A DNA stretch of 64,000 nt, from assembly GCA_036768485.1 (NCBI GenBank), contig JAVLUZ010000142.1:6402006-6466005 (forward strand), given 5' to 3'. A program made the translations under genes and the position numbers. This stretch comes from Mermis nigrescens. Lineage: Eukaryota > Nematoda > Enoplea > Mermithida > Mermithidae. Under the pieces are notes generated by a model. The model saw only the letters and a program-made list of their open reading frames with translations, was not told the DNA's origin and searched no databases. How positions within the stretch are numbered: the stretch's first letter is position 1; each line of letters starts with the position of its first letter. Positions 25,101 to 33,216 of the stretch are shown piece by piece.

Positions 25101-26420
25101 TTTAGATGTTTTCGGTCGTTTTTAGCCGAAAAATTGGAGGTCATTAAACCCCCCCTCTGAAAATAGCCGGGGACTTCCCAACCACTTAAAATTTCGAGCC
25201 GTTGCCCGGTACATGTATGCAGATAGGGGATCCCTCACCCGAAGCCAGACAATTTTTGACCCCTCTCGATTTTTTAAGAAAACTTGCGTTTATTTGTCCA
25301 TTTTTAGGTGCTTTTTTAGTCATTTTCGGCATGGCAATAAATTTGAGGTCATTTACCACAGCCCCTAACAATGGCCTGGGATCGTACGTGGGCAGCAGCC
25401 GAATTCTGGGGGGTCAGATGGGACGGAATAGCCATAAAAAGTACCAAAAATTCACTTTCGGGGATTATATCTATTTTTGCGGGGTGGTCTAAACCTTTCC
25501 AAGCCCATGTGTGCTGGGACCTCATAAGATTCTGAACCGTTGTTACATGCTTAATTATATTTGAAGAATGATTCTTCTTATGGTACCAGCAATCCAATTT
25601 TATGGTTGGTTGTTTCATGCATACGCGGCATGGAGATTCTGGAACTTCCAAAGTGCCTTTTTTGAACTCAAAACGATGATGTGTAGCTCATTAGAATCAT
25701 TATTTTTAGCGTTCATGGCTATGCTCTTTTTTGCTCGTAAATAAATTTTTAATTCAATTGCAACAAACTGTTATCAAAAATGGCTATTTGGCGGCGAAGC
25801 GCCAATAAAATTGGCATTTTTTAATGAAATATCGTTAAAAACTCCTTTATATTTTTCTATTACTTGCACCGCCCATTGCATGAAATTTTTCATTGCTACC
25901 TACCGACAGGCCTTTCCGTTGATAACAGTCCGGTTCCCATTGGTACCGGGTTGAATCAGAACATATAGTTTGTCCAGAAACAGATTTAATATTATCGATT
26001 GAATTGGGTCGTATTATTTAATAGGTAATAATTACCTAAATTTTCGTTAAATTTACGTACCTCTTGTTTTTTATTTGAAAAATACATCAAAAATCGTTTT
26101 GTTGATTCATCTTTACTCGCCAATTTTAAGGATTACTGTAGGTTGTTTTTATTGTTCCTTGTCTTGCATTTCTTTCGATAGTCACCTTATAATAAATTGC
26201 AAGTTTAATTTGATTTTAATTTCCATAATTTTGTATGAGGAATGTTTTTAAAATTACAATTCCAACTTAGCTACACAACGTCGTTTACACCTTATCTTAC
26301 TCAGTTCTGGAGCAACTGAGCGCCGAGCTAGATAAATTGCGTAGATGTAAGGGAGCGAAGGAGTGTGGCAAGTACGACGGGTCAAGAAGACGTAGAAAAA
26401 GATGGACCGTACATCGTTGA
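970..26420 (+). CDS. Extracellular heparan sulfate 6-O-endosulfatase, SULF1/2 family (5' partial, about 13 exons)
   Basis: Secreted sulfatases of this family remove 6-O-sulfates from heparan sulfate chains at the cell surface and so tune FGF, Wnt and BMP signalling (established for the family). Exons read in phase: 970-1145, 2754-2885, 2949-2999, a block ending 4316, 4826-4952, 6591-6735, 10400-10599, 14195-14293, 16067-16139, 16610-16761, 21873-22045, 24510-24927, 26271-26420. Together they encode roughly 650-690 residues. In order: the last part of the sulfatase domain ([20 protein letters not shown], then [13 protein letters not shown]), a Lys/Arg-rich hydrophilic domain, and the C-terminal domain ([31 protein letters not shown]). 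The N-terminal third with the formylglycine cysteine is outside the window, so catalytic competence cannot be judged. Introns are filled with MITEs and one Tc1 element. Uncertain points are the 5' edge of exon 4 and whether 11867-11984 is ever spliced in. Confidence 0.9.
1220..1610 (+). repeat. MITE family B copy
   Basis: It starts near TTTGCATTCGGCAAAG and ends near GCAAAGGGATCTTGTAC. Inside are the hairpin-prone ATGTACAAAGACTTTT / TCTTTGTA pair, a GGCGCTTCGCGCC palindrome and the conserved ATATTATAGTACCC tail. The same order recurs at 14840, 20002 and, inverted, at 51248. Confidence 0.75.
2754..2885 (+). CDS. SULF exon 2
   Basis: Acceptor TTTAG, donor GA|GTAATA. One base completes the arginine split from exon 1, then the frame reads [20 protein letters not shown] and [17 protein letters not shown]. 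This matches the SULF segment in which NIDLAPTILD is followed by a D-G-K/R-S motif. It ends in phase 2, as the next exon requires. Confidence 0.9.
2949..2999 (+). CDS. SULF exon 3 (51-nt small exon)
   Basis: This 51-base exon sits between a TTTTTCAG acceptor and a GG|GTAAAA donor, only 63 bases after exon 2. It reads [17 protein letters not shown], matching the family segment that reads W-R-D-x-F-L-V-E-R-G. Phases are 2 in and 2 out. It is shorter than a typical ORF cutoff. Confidence 0.82.
3031..3262 (+). repeat. MITE family D copy
   Basis: The copy runs from CATGCGTGTAA to AAGTGCATGTCA. It shares the block order of the family: GGGATCCCCCATCCAAAG, AATTTCTGAACCCC, a run with TTTTCGGCTGAAAATTGGAG, and a pyrimidine-rich end before GAGCCGCTA. 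Only fragmentary open frames occur. Confidence 0.7.
3515..4090. mobile_element. hAT-like MITE with TAGGTGYAGCC duplication
   Basis: Ends are CCCCGTATCTAGG and GGATACGGGC, inverted repeats of each other. The flanks read TAGGTGCAGCC (3504-3514) and TAGGTGTAGCC (4091-4101), a target duplication with one change. The interior holds a GGCGCGAAGCGCC palindrome. Similar interior sequence recurs at 61800-62170. It sits 60 bases before SULF exon 4. Confidence 0.75.
4151..4316 (+). CDS. SULF exon 4, acceptor uncertain
   Basis: The open frame contains [14 protein letters not shown] and then [10 protein letters not shown], and stops at GA|GTTAAT in phase 2. That phase joins exon 5 exactly. LLDKRKK resembles the LLHKRDN stretch that follows ERG in vertebrate SULFs. 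The 5' edge is unclear: acceptors at 4151, 4201 or 4204 give the best protein but not the phase left by exon 3. Acceptors at about 4247 (AAAAG|A) or 4292 (GACAG|G) fit the phase. A very small missing exon is another explanation. Confidence 0.55.
4350..4512 (+). mobile_element. hAT-like MITE family D, intact with 8-bp duplication
   Basis: This is the clearest family D copy. Inverted ends CATACATGTGACAGGGG and CCGTTACGTGTACG are flanked by a perfect TATTAGAA duplication (4342-4349 and 4513-4520). The 163-bp element has no coding capacity. It lies immediately after SULF exon 4. Confidence 0.85.
4826..4952 (+). CDS. SULF exon 5
   Basis: Acceptor GTTTAG, donor CAA|GTAGAT, phase 2 in and 0 out. 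It encodes [15 protein letters not shown] and [16 protein letters not shown]. The spacing of the two cysteines and the closing GQ match the family stretch LPKYQRVKDLC...CEQLGQ. Confidence 0.85.
5755..5958 (+). repeat. MITE family D copy
   Basis: Starts CATACATGTAACAGGGGG and ends near GTGCCATTATATACATGTAT. It contains the family blocks GGATCCATCAACCAAAG, AATTTTTAACCCC and TCAAAAATTGGAGG. Confidence 0.7.
6591..6735 (+). CDS. SULF exon 6: Cys-rich, basic segment
   Basis: Acceptor TTTTAG, donor C|GTAAGA, phase 0 in and 1 out. It reads [19 protein letters not shown], then [18 protein letters not shown]. This mirrors the SULF order KWQC...KLHKCKG...ACTCDSG...RRKK. The run of Arg/Lys begins the heparin-binding hydrophilic domain. 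Confidence 0.88.
8285..10250 (-). repeat. Family D copy split by a large insertion
   Basis: An inverted family D copy is visible as 8285-8452 (ATTTTTGGCCGAAAACGGCC, then GGGGTTCAAAAATTTTATGG) and resumes at 10194-10250 (CCAACTTTGAATGGGGGATC...TGATGCATG). The two parts become contiguous if 8453-10193 is removed. Confidence 0.72.
8453..10193. mobile_element. 1.7-kb hAT-like non-autonomous element
   Basis: Ends TAGTGATCGTACGGGGTC and, inverted, CAGTGATCGTACGGGGAC carry G-rich subterminal repeats (GATCGGGGTCGGGTCGAGG; GGTCGGGGTCGGGG). Flanks GAGCCAAC (8445-8452) and GGGCCAAC (10194-10201) form an 8-bp duplication with one mismatch. The interior has four GGCGCGAAGCGCC-like palindromes (8785, 8940, 9022, 9733) and no transposase that I can recognise. 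Confidence 0.75.
10400..10599 (+). CDS. SULF exon 7
   Basis: Acceptor TTTTCAG, donor CAG|GTAATT. Two leading bases complete the codon split after exon 6, then it reads [18 protein letters not shown]. The family has a basic run followed by V-A-I-E-V-D-G at this point. The rest is Ser/Glu-rich ([13 protein letters not shown]). It lies between two large hAT-like insertions (8453-10193 and 10933-13830) without being interrupted. Confidence 0.83.
11208..11445 (+). repeat. Minisatellite, left arm (CCCAACAGCCCCACCA)
   Basis: Imperfect tandem copies of a 15-18 bp unit of the type CCCAACAGCCCCACCAAT fill this stretch. All frames stay open, giving low-complexity Pro/Thr/Ser or Gly/Leu peptides; this is a property of the repeat and not evidence of a gene. 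Confidence 0.92.
11867..11984 (+). other. Candidate cryptic exon inside a hAT-like insertion
   Basis: A good acceptor (TTCTGGCAG) and donor (CAG|GTAGAG) flank an open stretch reading [20 protein letters not shown] and ending GLPVSQ. Its exit phase fits SULF exon 8, but its entry phase (2) does not fit exon 7 (0), and exon 7 joins exon 8 directly without it. It lies wholly inside the element at 10933-13830. It is more likely element sequence or an optional exon than a constitutive part of SULF. Confidence 0.25.
12155..12385 (-). repeat. Minisatellite, right arm (inverted)
   Basis: The same unit appears reverse-complemented (GGGGCTGTTGGGATTGGT). Together with 11208-11445 it forms an inverted pair about 700 bp apart that could fold into a long GC-rich hairpin in a transcript. 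Confidence 0.9.
14195..14293 (+). CDS. SULF exon 8 (hydrophilic domain)
   Basis: Acceptor TAATCAG, donor GAA|GTATAT, phase 0 to 0, 33 codons. It starts [18 protein letters not shown] and ends in an acidic tail ([14 protein letters not shown]). Exon 7 ends in phase 0, so 10599 joins 14195 directly. Sequence identity to other SULFs is not obvious here; the assignment rests on phase and position. Confidence 0.62.
14835..15275 (+). repeat. MITE family B copy
   Basis: It starts CTTTGTATTCGCAAAGATTT and ends near GTGCAAAGGGATCTTGTAC. Two GGCGCTTCG[CT]GCCG palindromes (14960, 15053) and the ATATTATAGTACCC tail are present. It is more complete than the copy at 1220. Confidence 0.75.
16067..16139 (+). 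CDS. SULF exon 9 (hydrophilic domain)
   Basis: Acceptor TACTCTAG, donor A|GTGATT, phase 0 in and 1 out. It encodes [20 protein letters not shown] then RKHN. A basic cluster is expected in this variable domain. The exit phase matches the two leading bases of the next exon. Confidence 0.65.
16610..16761 (+). CDS. SULF exon 10: coiled-coil end of hydrophilic domain
   Basis: Acceptor GTTTAG, donor TTG|GTTAGT (phase 0). It reads [17 protein letters not shown], then [20 protein letters not shown]. This matches the SULF stretch with paired cysteines (CYIL...VQCD) followed by a W-x-x-x-x-x-x-I/L heptad-like segment ending IKNLRE. An alternative donor nine bases on would add three residues. Confidence 0.87.
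17145..18528 (+). mobile_element. Tc1/mariner transposon, full length but dead
   Basis: A 1384-bp element with 28-bp inverted repeats starting CAGTGCTGCTCAAAAG, one mismatch between ends, flanked by TA on both sides. It lies in the intron between SULF exons 10 and 11, in the same orientation. The near-identical ends suggest a fairly recent insertion even though its ORF has decayed. Confidence 0.93.
17334..18378 (+). pseudogene. Tc1-type transposase, disrupted
   Basis: Family landmarks appear in order but in different frames: a start MGKSQS at 17334, an HTH-like region ([15 protein letters not shown]), [10 protein letters not shown] with the first catalytic Asp, [23 protein letters not shown] with the second Asp near 18073-18100, and [15 protein letters not shown] with the Glu. 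SPV replaces the usual SPD. At least four frame changes (about 17390, 17520, 18060-18110, 18300) and an in-frame TGA at 17757 break it. It could not make an active protein. Confidence 0.9.
18807..19036 (+). mobile_element. MITE family C copy
   Basis: Ends CATAGGTGGGCGGC and ACGCCCAGGTATG are inverted repeats. The flanks GTGCACAG and GTGCATAC are a decayed 8-bp duplication. The interior has a CATTTTTCATCGTTCCTCAT block shared with 26673-26910. Confidence 0.75.
19177..19349 (+). mobile_element. hAT-like MITE (CAGTGGCGGATCC) with perfect duplication
   Basis: Starts CAGTGGCGGATCCTGG and ends AAATCCGCCCCTG; GGGTGGAC flanks it exactly (19169-19176, 19350-19357). The end sequence resembles widespread hAT MITEs in many animals. 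Length 173 bp. Confidence 0.88.
20002..21032 (+). mobile_element. Family B hAT-like element with tripled interior
   Basis: Ends CAGTGTTTTTT and AAAAAACACTG are inverted repeats; TGTCCCAC is duplicated exactly (19994-20001, 21033-21040). The interior unit of about 290 bp, running from ACAAAGATTTTTGGGAAGAC to ATATTATAGTACCC, occurs three times in tandem (about 20075-20360, 20361-20645, 20646-20945). Single-unit copies elsewhere are about 400 bp. Confidence 0.88.
21873..22045 (+). CDS. SULF exon 11
   Basis: Acceptor GTTGAAG, donor AA|GTGAGC, phase 0 in and 2 out. It begins [20 protein letters not shown] and ends [12 protein letters not shown]. The CTC motif corresponds to the C-D-C of vertebrate SULFs shortly after the coiled segment. 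The preceding 5-kb intron holds the Tc1 element and the nested MITEs. Confidence 0.8.
22972..23560. mobile_element. Mariner-type MITE, 589 bp
   Basis: Inverted ends CAGAGTGGCCCATAAAAAAG and, inverted, CAGGGTGGCCCATAAAAAAG lie between TA dinucleotides (22970-22971, 23561-23562). There is no coding capacity. The ends resemble those of the interrupted MITE at 19167. Confidence 0.88.
24510..24927 (+). CDS. SULF exon 12: conserved C-terminal domain
   Basis: This is the largest exon (418 nt). Acceptor TTTTTTAG, donor CAA|GTGAGA, phase 2 in and 0 out. A Lys/Arg-rich run ([15 protein letters not shown]) precedes the diagnostic C-terminal block: [50 protein letters not shown] and [17 protein letters not shown]. 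Open frame continues upstream to 24244 without family similarity and is probably intron. Confidence 0.94.
24986..25510 (+). repeat. Two adjacent family D copies
   Basis: The first copy runs from CATACGTGTTACAGGGGG to about 25214 (GTACATGTATG), and a second begins there with GATAGGGGATCCCTCACCC and fades by about 25510. Both carry the TTTTAGTCATTTTCGGC-like and GGAGGTCATT blocks. They lie in the last SULF intron. Confidence 0.65.
26271..26420 (+). CDS. SULF terminal exon with stop codon
   Basis: Acceptor CAACTTAG, then 49 codons and TGA. It reads [37 protein letters not shown] and ends in [11 protein letters not shown]. It matches the family ending N-x-V-x-x-L...VL-x-QL...ELR-x-C-K-G-x-K-x-C. 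The tail is short and strongly basic compared with vertebrate enzymes. Confidence 0.92.
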   Translation, partial: LHNVVYTLSYSVLEQLSAELDKLRRCKGAKECGKYDGSRRRRKRWTVHR

Positions 26421-26672
26421 TTTAAATATTTATACTGTGCTATGTAGCTAGCATAAGTTCTATTTTAATCTCAACTTTGCGATCTATCGATTTTGAGCAG
26501 ATTGCATTATTTGTGTTAGTTTATTCTTTACACCTTCGCGCTATTTTTAGAAAATTCTGTCTTATTCGCTTAATATAGGCTGGCTCAACAAATGAACTTC
26601 CCATCGGTTCTCATAAATTTTTAGATATTTAAGCGGATTGAACGCGATTTTCTTTGTCTAACAGCTTATTGC

Positions 26673-26910
26673 CATAGGTGGGCGGCACCAAAGCTCTGGT
26701 AGGGGGTGCAAGATTTTTTCAAAGGTCAAAAAATGGCCTTAAAGATGGTGGTATGGCGAAAAAACACCATTTTCAACGTTTCACATCGAGCACTATCCAT
26801 TGGCATCAAAAAATTGTGAAAAAAACAAAACAAATTTCAAAAATTGAATTCTTAGGGGTGTTTTGGATTCTGGGGAGAGTGCATACCCCCAACCCCCACG
26901 CCCAAGTATG
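26673..26910 (+). mobile_element. MITE family C copy with 8-bp duplication
   Basis: Ends CATAGGTGGGCGGCACC and CACGCCCAAGTATG; flanks CTTATTGC (26665-26672) and CTTATTAC (26911-26918) differ by one base. It lies just beyond the SULF stop codon. Confidence 0.8.
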
Positions 26911-27199
26911 CTTATTACCCCGGCAGGGATGTGGAGAAGCTTTACTTACTCTGGTTGAGTTGTTGTAACTTACACCACTGTGACTCTTCACCAAAATTGA
27001 ACGCGGTTCGCTTACATGAAATCAAAATTATTTGTTAGAATTAAGAAGTTAAGAAGTTATAGGGTCCGATAGGTGGTTCTTTTTTGAGCCACTCTGTTTA
27101 TATGGCAAGATCGTACGTTTAAGAGGGGATGGGGATTATCATCCAGCCGGTCTCCATCTCCAAAGCATGAGATTTTTTACCATGGCGTTCAGATTTTGG

Positions 27200-28780
27200 G
27201 CGGAAACTTTCTTTTTTTGTCCCTTACTTACTATTTTTGTCCTTGTTGGCCGAAAATAAAGATCGTACAATTAATCGATTACAAAAATGAATCAGTCAGA
27301 TGAATAATAAAGTAAGTGATTGCATCGTATCTTCATCTATTGCGCGGTTTAATCAATAATCTTTCGTGAAATAGACTATAATGTGTCTATCTTATGCTTT
27401 CGTTTATCGAATTTTATGTTATTGCTAAATTTCTTATTCCTGTGCAATGTGTATCGATGCTTTTAACTGCGAATCGGCATTTACCTTTGCACTATCGAAT
27501 TAATCTCGTGTTGCAGTATTTTTATTCGTAAGTGTGTAGATAATTTTTTTGGTAAATTATGATTATTTGTTGCCTATTTGTTTAAAACTTTTTTTTATAT
27601 TTCTATGAAGTAAAATAGTTGGTAACTACGCGAAAGGTCCTAAAATTTATTAACTTGTTTTTATTTTCCAGCCTGTAAGCTATTTTTTGGAACTCTTTTC
27701 GTAGTTCACTTTGACGACTTTTACCCTAATGTTCTAGGTATCTTTTTGTCTTTGTTGTATTATACAGCGTCGATGCAGCTTTAATATACCTGTGCTGCGA
27801 TCTTTTGCCGATAGATTTACGTTGAACAAATTCGGAAAATAAAAGTTTTCTATAAATCTGCTGATTAGCAACCTATATTGGGGCCCTTCAATGCCTATTT
27901 TATTAGCTTCAGACTTAGACAGCTTCATTAATATACCAAAGAGGAATAGGAAAAATTTTACGAAGAAATTTAACACCATGGATAGAAAGACACGATTTAT
28001 GATAAATTATTTACGAGCAGATGAAATATGACAAAAAATATAAAGAAATTATTTTCGAAAGTCATATTCGACAAATTAAGAGCCTCTTTGTGCAAAAATA
28101 CATCGTTTTGGTTTGTATATTATTGCACCGTTTATATTTCTAAACCCAAAGAAATAAGCAAGAGTTTCGGTTTCAAGTTTGAAATTTTTGGATATTTGGG
28201 TTAAGGTTCTTATGTCTGTGATGTACATAAATATATGTATTCTAAAAATGTTCCCCTATCGCTGTTAGGCATGCATCTTTACTCCTTAAAATGCTATTCC
28301 AGCCTTCCTTTAGCTATAAAATTAAGCTCATGGCTTAAGTTTTGAAATGTGTTTTATCCGTACATCTAACGCATTGAAATTTTGGGAAGAGGGTCTTCGG
28401 TAATTTGTGGCTTGTAAATGATTTACAATTTTTGGTCGAAAAACGCTCAGAATGGCCAGAAAGAGCGCGAGTTTTCACTAAAAATCGAGAGCTCAAACAT
28501 TTTTTGACTTTGGCGGATAAAGACAACCGATTGGGTGCTTCAATTCCCCTGAAGTCTGATTTTATCGAATAAAATATTTTGTATATTCTGTAGGTTGGAA
28601 ATGATCTATACTTAATCTGTCGAAAATGATTACTCGTTGAGCACTTAAGGGATATGTAGATAGATGCACCTCCTCGCTCTTTGCAAATGAATAAGTTTCT
28701 CGTTTCTCACAAGGCCTCCATAGAGAAATGATAAATTCTCGAAGTACGATTTAAAGAGCGGCGAAACAGGTTTTTGGCGG
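27200..28780. other. AT-rich intergenic sequence, nothing recognised
   Basis: A fragment of family D-like sequence sits at 27120-27220. Beyond it I see only short open frames with no motif, no convincing exon chain and no structured repeat. Confidence 0.5.
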
Positions 28781-28930
28781 GTACATTTATGCTTTTTCTA
28801 GCGTCTTTCTGTTTCCTTCATACTAATAACATGCTGCACTTCTACCTGTTTCTTCTTTTAATTTACTTGTTCATTATCATGTTTTCTCCTAAATTATCCG
28901 TTTTTTGTCGCATTGATGACTTCCTATTAT
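28780..28930 (+). repeat. Dispersed repeat, partner of 46095-46250
   Basis: About 150 bp starting GGTACATTTATGCTTTTTCT is strongly similar to 46095-46250, including GCATGCTGCACTTCTACCT and a TTATCCGCTTTT-like stretch. The ends of the element are not visible. Confidence 0.65.
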
Positions 28931-29266
28931 TTGAGCTATAAACGCAAGATTATAATAAAAATGTCTTAATTTATAACCTGAATCCAAACGATTCTCGAAA
29001 TATCTGGCATCGAAATTCCCCCCGCCGGGGTAAAATTGTAGATACAGGCTGCATTTTTTCATATTTTCAGACAGCAAGAAGAAGAGAAAGCGCTGTAGGT
29101 ATTTCATTTCTCAAAAACGAGTGAAATTGTCTATGGAGAAGACATGGTATATTCATCTGATTAAATAAAGTAACTTCGTTACATTTATGTAACAGCTCGA
29201 AATTTGAAATGAGGTGGCCGGTGTCAACGACATATATACATGTCCGTATATACCTTAAAGTAGGTA

Positions 29267-30134
29267 CCTTAAAGTGTCCGGGCCACAATAACGTGCTTCA
29301 AAAGCGAGAAAAAATGTATTTAAACATTGGGATAGAGTGGGCATCATACGTAGACATAAAAGGAGAGGGTTTGAACCCCCAAAATCCAGAGTCTCCAAAT
29401 TGGTAGATCTGTAGAATTGAATAATTAAGCGTTTTTTGCAGTTATGCTCCATCTGACTGCCAGAATTTGGCCCACTGCCCATGGAAAGTAGCAGGCATTT
29501 AACAGCCCAAAGTGTTAGGTGGGGGTTCGCCGACCATTGGGGGGTGTGCGAACTTCAATTTTTATTCAAAAATTGAAAGAATGCACCTAAAGTGGCTAGA
29601 AATCGCGAGTTTTTGCACAAAATCGGGGAGAGGAGAATAAACAATTCATGTTTATTTATATTTATATTTTTACATTTACGACTTCGGTTATGGGAATCTC
29701 CACCCCCTTGTTACACGTATGAATGGTAGCATGGTAGGCAATATATAAAATGAAGTCTTAGCATGTATTTTTAGAATCATGAGTGAATGCCGTGGAACCG
29801 TGTGCATTTTAAATTCACATTTATGACTGAAATTCGTAAATATCGTCGATTGTTCCTCACAAAAGTTATTTTTATAATCGGTTTTATCTCCAAGTTCGCT
29901 AAACGACGCCACTGACGATGCAACGAATTCTTCGTAATTGTACAACTTTCGCATATATGTACATGCCTATTTACCTAATTGTACAGCGAGCGATATGCGT
30001 GGGCGTATATGCGTACGTATACTCAGCGTAATCCGGACACTTTAAGGCAGAGCCGGACACTTTAAGGTGCCTTAAAATGTCCGGCCGGACACTTTAAAGT
30101 ACTTTAAAGTGTCCGGCCGGACACTTTAAGGTGC
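29267..30134. repeat. Possible element bounded by CCTTAAAGTGTCCGG inverted repeats
   Basis: CCTTAAAGTGTCCG occurs at 29267-29280, and its inverse CCGGACACTTTAAGG recurs several times at 30033-30134 in both orientations. The interior has no recognisable gene. Confidence 0.45.
30081..30120. repeat. Perfect 40-bp palindrome
   Basis: The left half CCGGCCGGACACTTTAAAGT is followed directly by its exact reverse complement, with no spacer. Three further CCGGACACTTTAAGG copies surround it, so the cluster 30033-30134 can form several alternative hairpins. Confidence 0.93.
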
Positions 30135-31002
30135 GACACCGGCCGTTTAGGTGGGAAGCTTTGCATTTTTGCCAAAAAACTAAAGCGCCCAAAAGTGGCC
30201 TAAAGGCGCTAGCTTTTGTCGAAAATGACGGAGGGATAGAAAATCTTCAGCTGAATGGTGAACGACCGACTTTCGGTGAGAATCCCCACCTTTCGTTACA
30301 TGTATCCTTTTTGTGTGAAAATAGCAAAACCGCATTGACCTTGGGGAACAGTAAAGCCGATATTTTTAAATTGCTTTCTTGAGCGTAAAAAGAATGGGCA
30401 CGCACCACAAACACTGTTTTCGAAGATTTCTGTCGATATTTGGTCTTTCTGTAACTTGACAATGTAAATCGACCAAAATATAGTCAACAAATGAGGCGCC
30501 AAAAAATTGATACTTTTGAGTAAATATGTAGCTAAAGGCGCTGACAACAATATCACATTTTATAAGATTTTTTTGGAAAACGGAAAAAAATTAAGGAGGA
30601 GAGAGAGCAGCCGATTAGAATAGGCCTGAAACCCCCCAGAACTAACACATGCATGCAGGGATTAATGAGAGGGGTATTTATTTTGTATGCACCTCCCTTG
30701 AGAAACTAAAGGCTAGGTTCTGTCCAGAATCAACAATCAGTGTATCTTCAGGTGATTTGATTTCTACGTAATATACTAACTCAAAACTGCAACTTACTTT
30801 AGCAAAAATTCCATATTTCTTCACTTCTGACCCTATATTCTTAATTTTTACCCCTCCCAGGCTACCCTGACCATCCAGAACACTTATAGTTGTGAACTGT
30901 TATTTTCAGGTATTTGGGCTTTTCCAGATACCAGTATTTTACTCAAGGAGAGGGGGTGAACATTTTTCATATCTGATATTCCGAGAACCGTTAGGAGCAT
31001 GC

Positions 31003-31368
31003 ATGCACAGCATGGGAATTCTTGGGGGAGTGAAATTATAAAGTGCTTCGTTTGGTCCAAAACGGTAGGTACGCATCAAAAAGCATCGTTTCTTGGCGTT
31101 TTCGACGATGCTCTATCCTTCTAGAGCATAAAAACATAAAAAATCTGAACACATTGAACAAAATATAGTCAAAACGTGAGTATAATGGCGCAACGCGCCT
31201 AAAATTTGGCACCTTTGAGCAAAAAGCTAAAAACGCTTCAAAAAGCATCTATTCTATAACTTTTAAGAAAATTTTCGGGAACTGACAAGAAATAGCCAAT
31301 TCTGGATGGGGGTGAAAATTTTTTCATGGGAGGTGAAACACCTCCCTCCCCCAAGTTCATGTATGATT
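31003..31368 (+). repeat. Repeat family A copy
   Basis: The order GGGAATTCTTGGGGGAG, CGACGATGCTCTATCCTTCT, AAAAACGCTTCAAAAAGCA and GTGAAACACCTCCCTCCC is shared with 57373-57775. An inverted copy lies at about 32740-33120 and weaker ones at 32180-32440 and 48460-48770. A GGCGCAACGCGCC palindrome sits mid-element. Confidence 0.7.
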
Positions 31369-31673
31369 AGGAGGCAGGCAGGCTACGATAATTTCGTTTT
31401 TGAACGTTTCTCGGCAAGTAATGTACAATGGCGAAGATTAATTTTTTTTGTTTCAGACTCAAATGCAAAGAATCTACTTCATTCAGATTGCCTATCGAAG
31501 ACTTATTTTTCTCATCCGCTTCGTGCTCGAGTGTATGTTACGCAGAAAAATGAGATTTTTATTTTTGACTTTCTTTAAAAGTCGTTATTATTTTTTTTTT
31601 ATTTTGATTATTTTTATTTTTATTTCCTTGGTCCAGGAGGAAATGAATTGGATAATAAGTGTGATTTTATTAG

Positions 31674-31790
31674 AATCGAGACGGCGGCGAAAGGAAAAAG
31701 CCAATGTCTAAAAATAAGCATCGCCGCCAGTTCGCATCAGAAAATACTTGCCGACGAAACAAATGCCGGCGCCTAAAGGTCGCGTGCTAA
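31674..31790 (+). CDS. Basic terminal exon, copy 1 (unrecognised gene)
   Basis: After a TTATTAG acceptor the frame reads NRDGGERKKPMSKNKHRRQF, then a Cys/Arg-rich end and TAA (38 codons). Its DNA aligns with 33217-33438 across the splice site, the coding start and part of the 3' flank (GCGCCTAACAAGT / GGCACCTAACAAGT). Retention of an open frame in both copies suggests coding. Upstream exons were not found. N-x-D-G followed by basic residues loosely recalls the C-terminal strand of FGFs, but no FGF core is visible. Confidence 0.4.
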   Translation, partial: NRDGGERKKPMSKNKHRRQFASENTCRRNKCRRLKVAC

Positions 31791-32739
31791 GCAAACCGCC
31801 AAATGTAATTTTTGTTATGTTTTTTCTCAGCGATTGTTTAATTAATGAGCAAGTCTTTTTGAATAAGTCCTGAAACGAATTGCGCCTAACAAGTGAAATA
31901 CAACTGTTTTTTTATAGCAGCTTTTAGCCTATGAAATATATTCTAGAATCGGCAGGATGAAATTTTGAAATAACCAATTTTTTTCCTGTGAAAGATCTTT
32001 CGTAAAAACATCACCCCAAAAAGCTGTGCTCGGTTGTTTGTATTATGATAAATTTTTATTAGGTAGGTATAAGTTTATTTAATATTCCGTTCAAGAAAAT
32101 GTTGTAAAAGTATTGCAATGATGTTCGTTGTTATTGCAACATATACTTACGTATCATTAGTTTTTTAGGGCCACATGGCTTCCACTATTTTTAATGTGCC
32201 TTTCTCAGGAAAAATTCGATTACATTGAAGGAAATATATTCAAGTGTGACTGTTAGAAAAAATTGACACTTTTGAAGGAAAATATCGCTATAAAGAATCT
32301 TTCGAACGATTTTTTCGGGAAATCCAAAATTGTGAGGGACGTGAAAATTTTTTTGTGGGGATATGAAACACACGTGGGGTTATCCCCCTACCACAACTTT
32401 TGAGAGGCATACCCCCTCAGGCCATTTGCGGACCAAAACCTATTGTTGGAATTATGAAAGAGCGCCAAACGATGCCCAACAGTATAATCTGAAGTATTTT
32501 TCGAGCAGTGTTCTGTCCGTTCATTCAATCAAACACTTTTTGTTCATTGTTTTGTGCATATTTGATAGTCCAAGTATATACAATGAAATAAAGCATATTT
32601 ACGGGTTGCGACGGGATGTGGGGGTGGCTAAGGAACGACAAAAATGTCTAGGAAATCAACATAAACTCATCATTTCCGCGCCATATATTTTGTCCAAAAA
32701 ATAAAAATTAATCATTTACCGCCGCCCCCCCCAAAGGAA

Positions 32740-33120
32740 ACTCGCTTTACTCCCCTCCCAGAACTTTTGACCGTGTGCATTTATGATATGAAAGTTACAT
32801 GATCTTGGGGAGGGGCGTTTCACCCCCACAAAAATGCTCACCCTTCCCCGAATTAGCGATTTTTCGAAAGTTTATGCAAATCTACTCAAAATTCGTAGAA
32901 AAGTTGTTTTTTTAGCGTTTTTAGCCAGCCATTTGCTCAAAAGTTTCAAGTTTTCGGCGTTTCGCGCCATATACTCATGTTTCGCTTATATTTTGTCCAA
33001 TTTATTCGACTCTTTTTAATTTTGTTTGAAATTTTCTACGTTTTATGCGCTAGAAACATGGAGCATCGTCAGAAACGCCGAAATCGATGTTTTCGACACG
33101 TACCCACCACTTTTGGGCCC
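32740..33120 (-). repeat. Repeat family A copy, inverted
   Basis: Reads in reverse relative to 31003: GGGGCGTTTCACCCCCAC, TTAGCGTTTTTAGCCAGCC, TTCGGCGTTTCGCGCCATA, GGAGCATCGTCAGAAACGCC. It lies just upstream of basic exon copy 2, while a direct copy lies upstream of basic exon copy 1. Confidence 0.6.
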
Positions 33121-33216
33121 AACAAAGTCGTTTTTATTATTATTGTAATTATAATAATAATTATTATTATTTTCTCGGTACTGAAATAGATCCACTAATG
33201 AGTGCGATCTTATAAG

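Noticed and set aside
30600..30700. Search for CRISPR-like or prokaryotic operon features in repeat-rich stretches
   Set aside because: All regular repeats seen are MITEs, minisatellites or foldbacks in a spliced eukaryotic context; none has spaced identical direct repeats.
32363..32704. 113-residue plus-strand open frame
   Set aside because: Its first part is a family A repeat fragment and the remainder has no motif or splice support.
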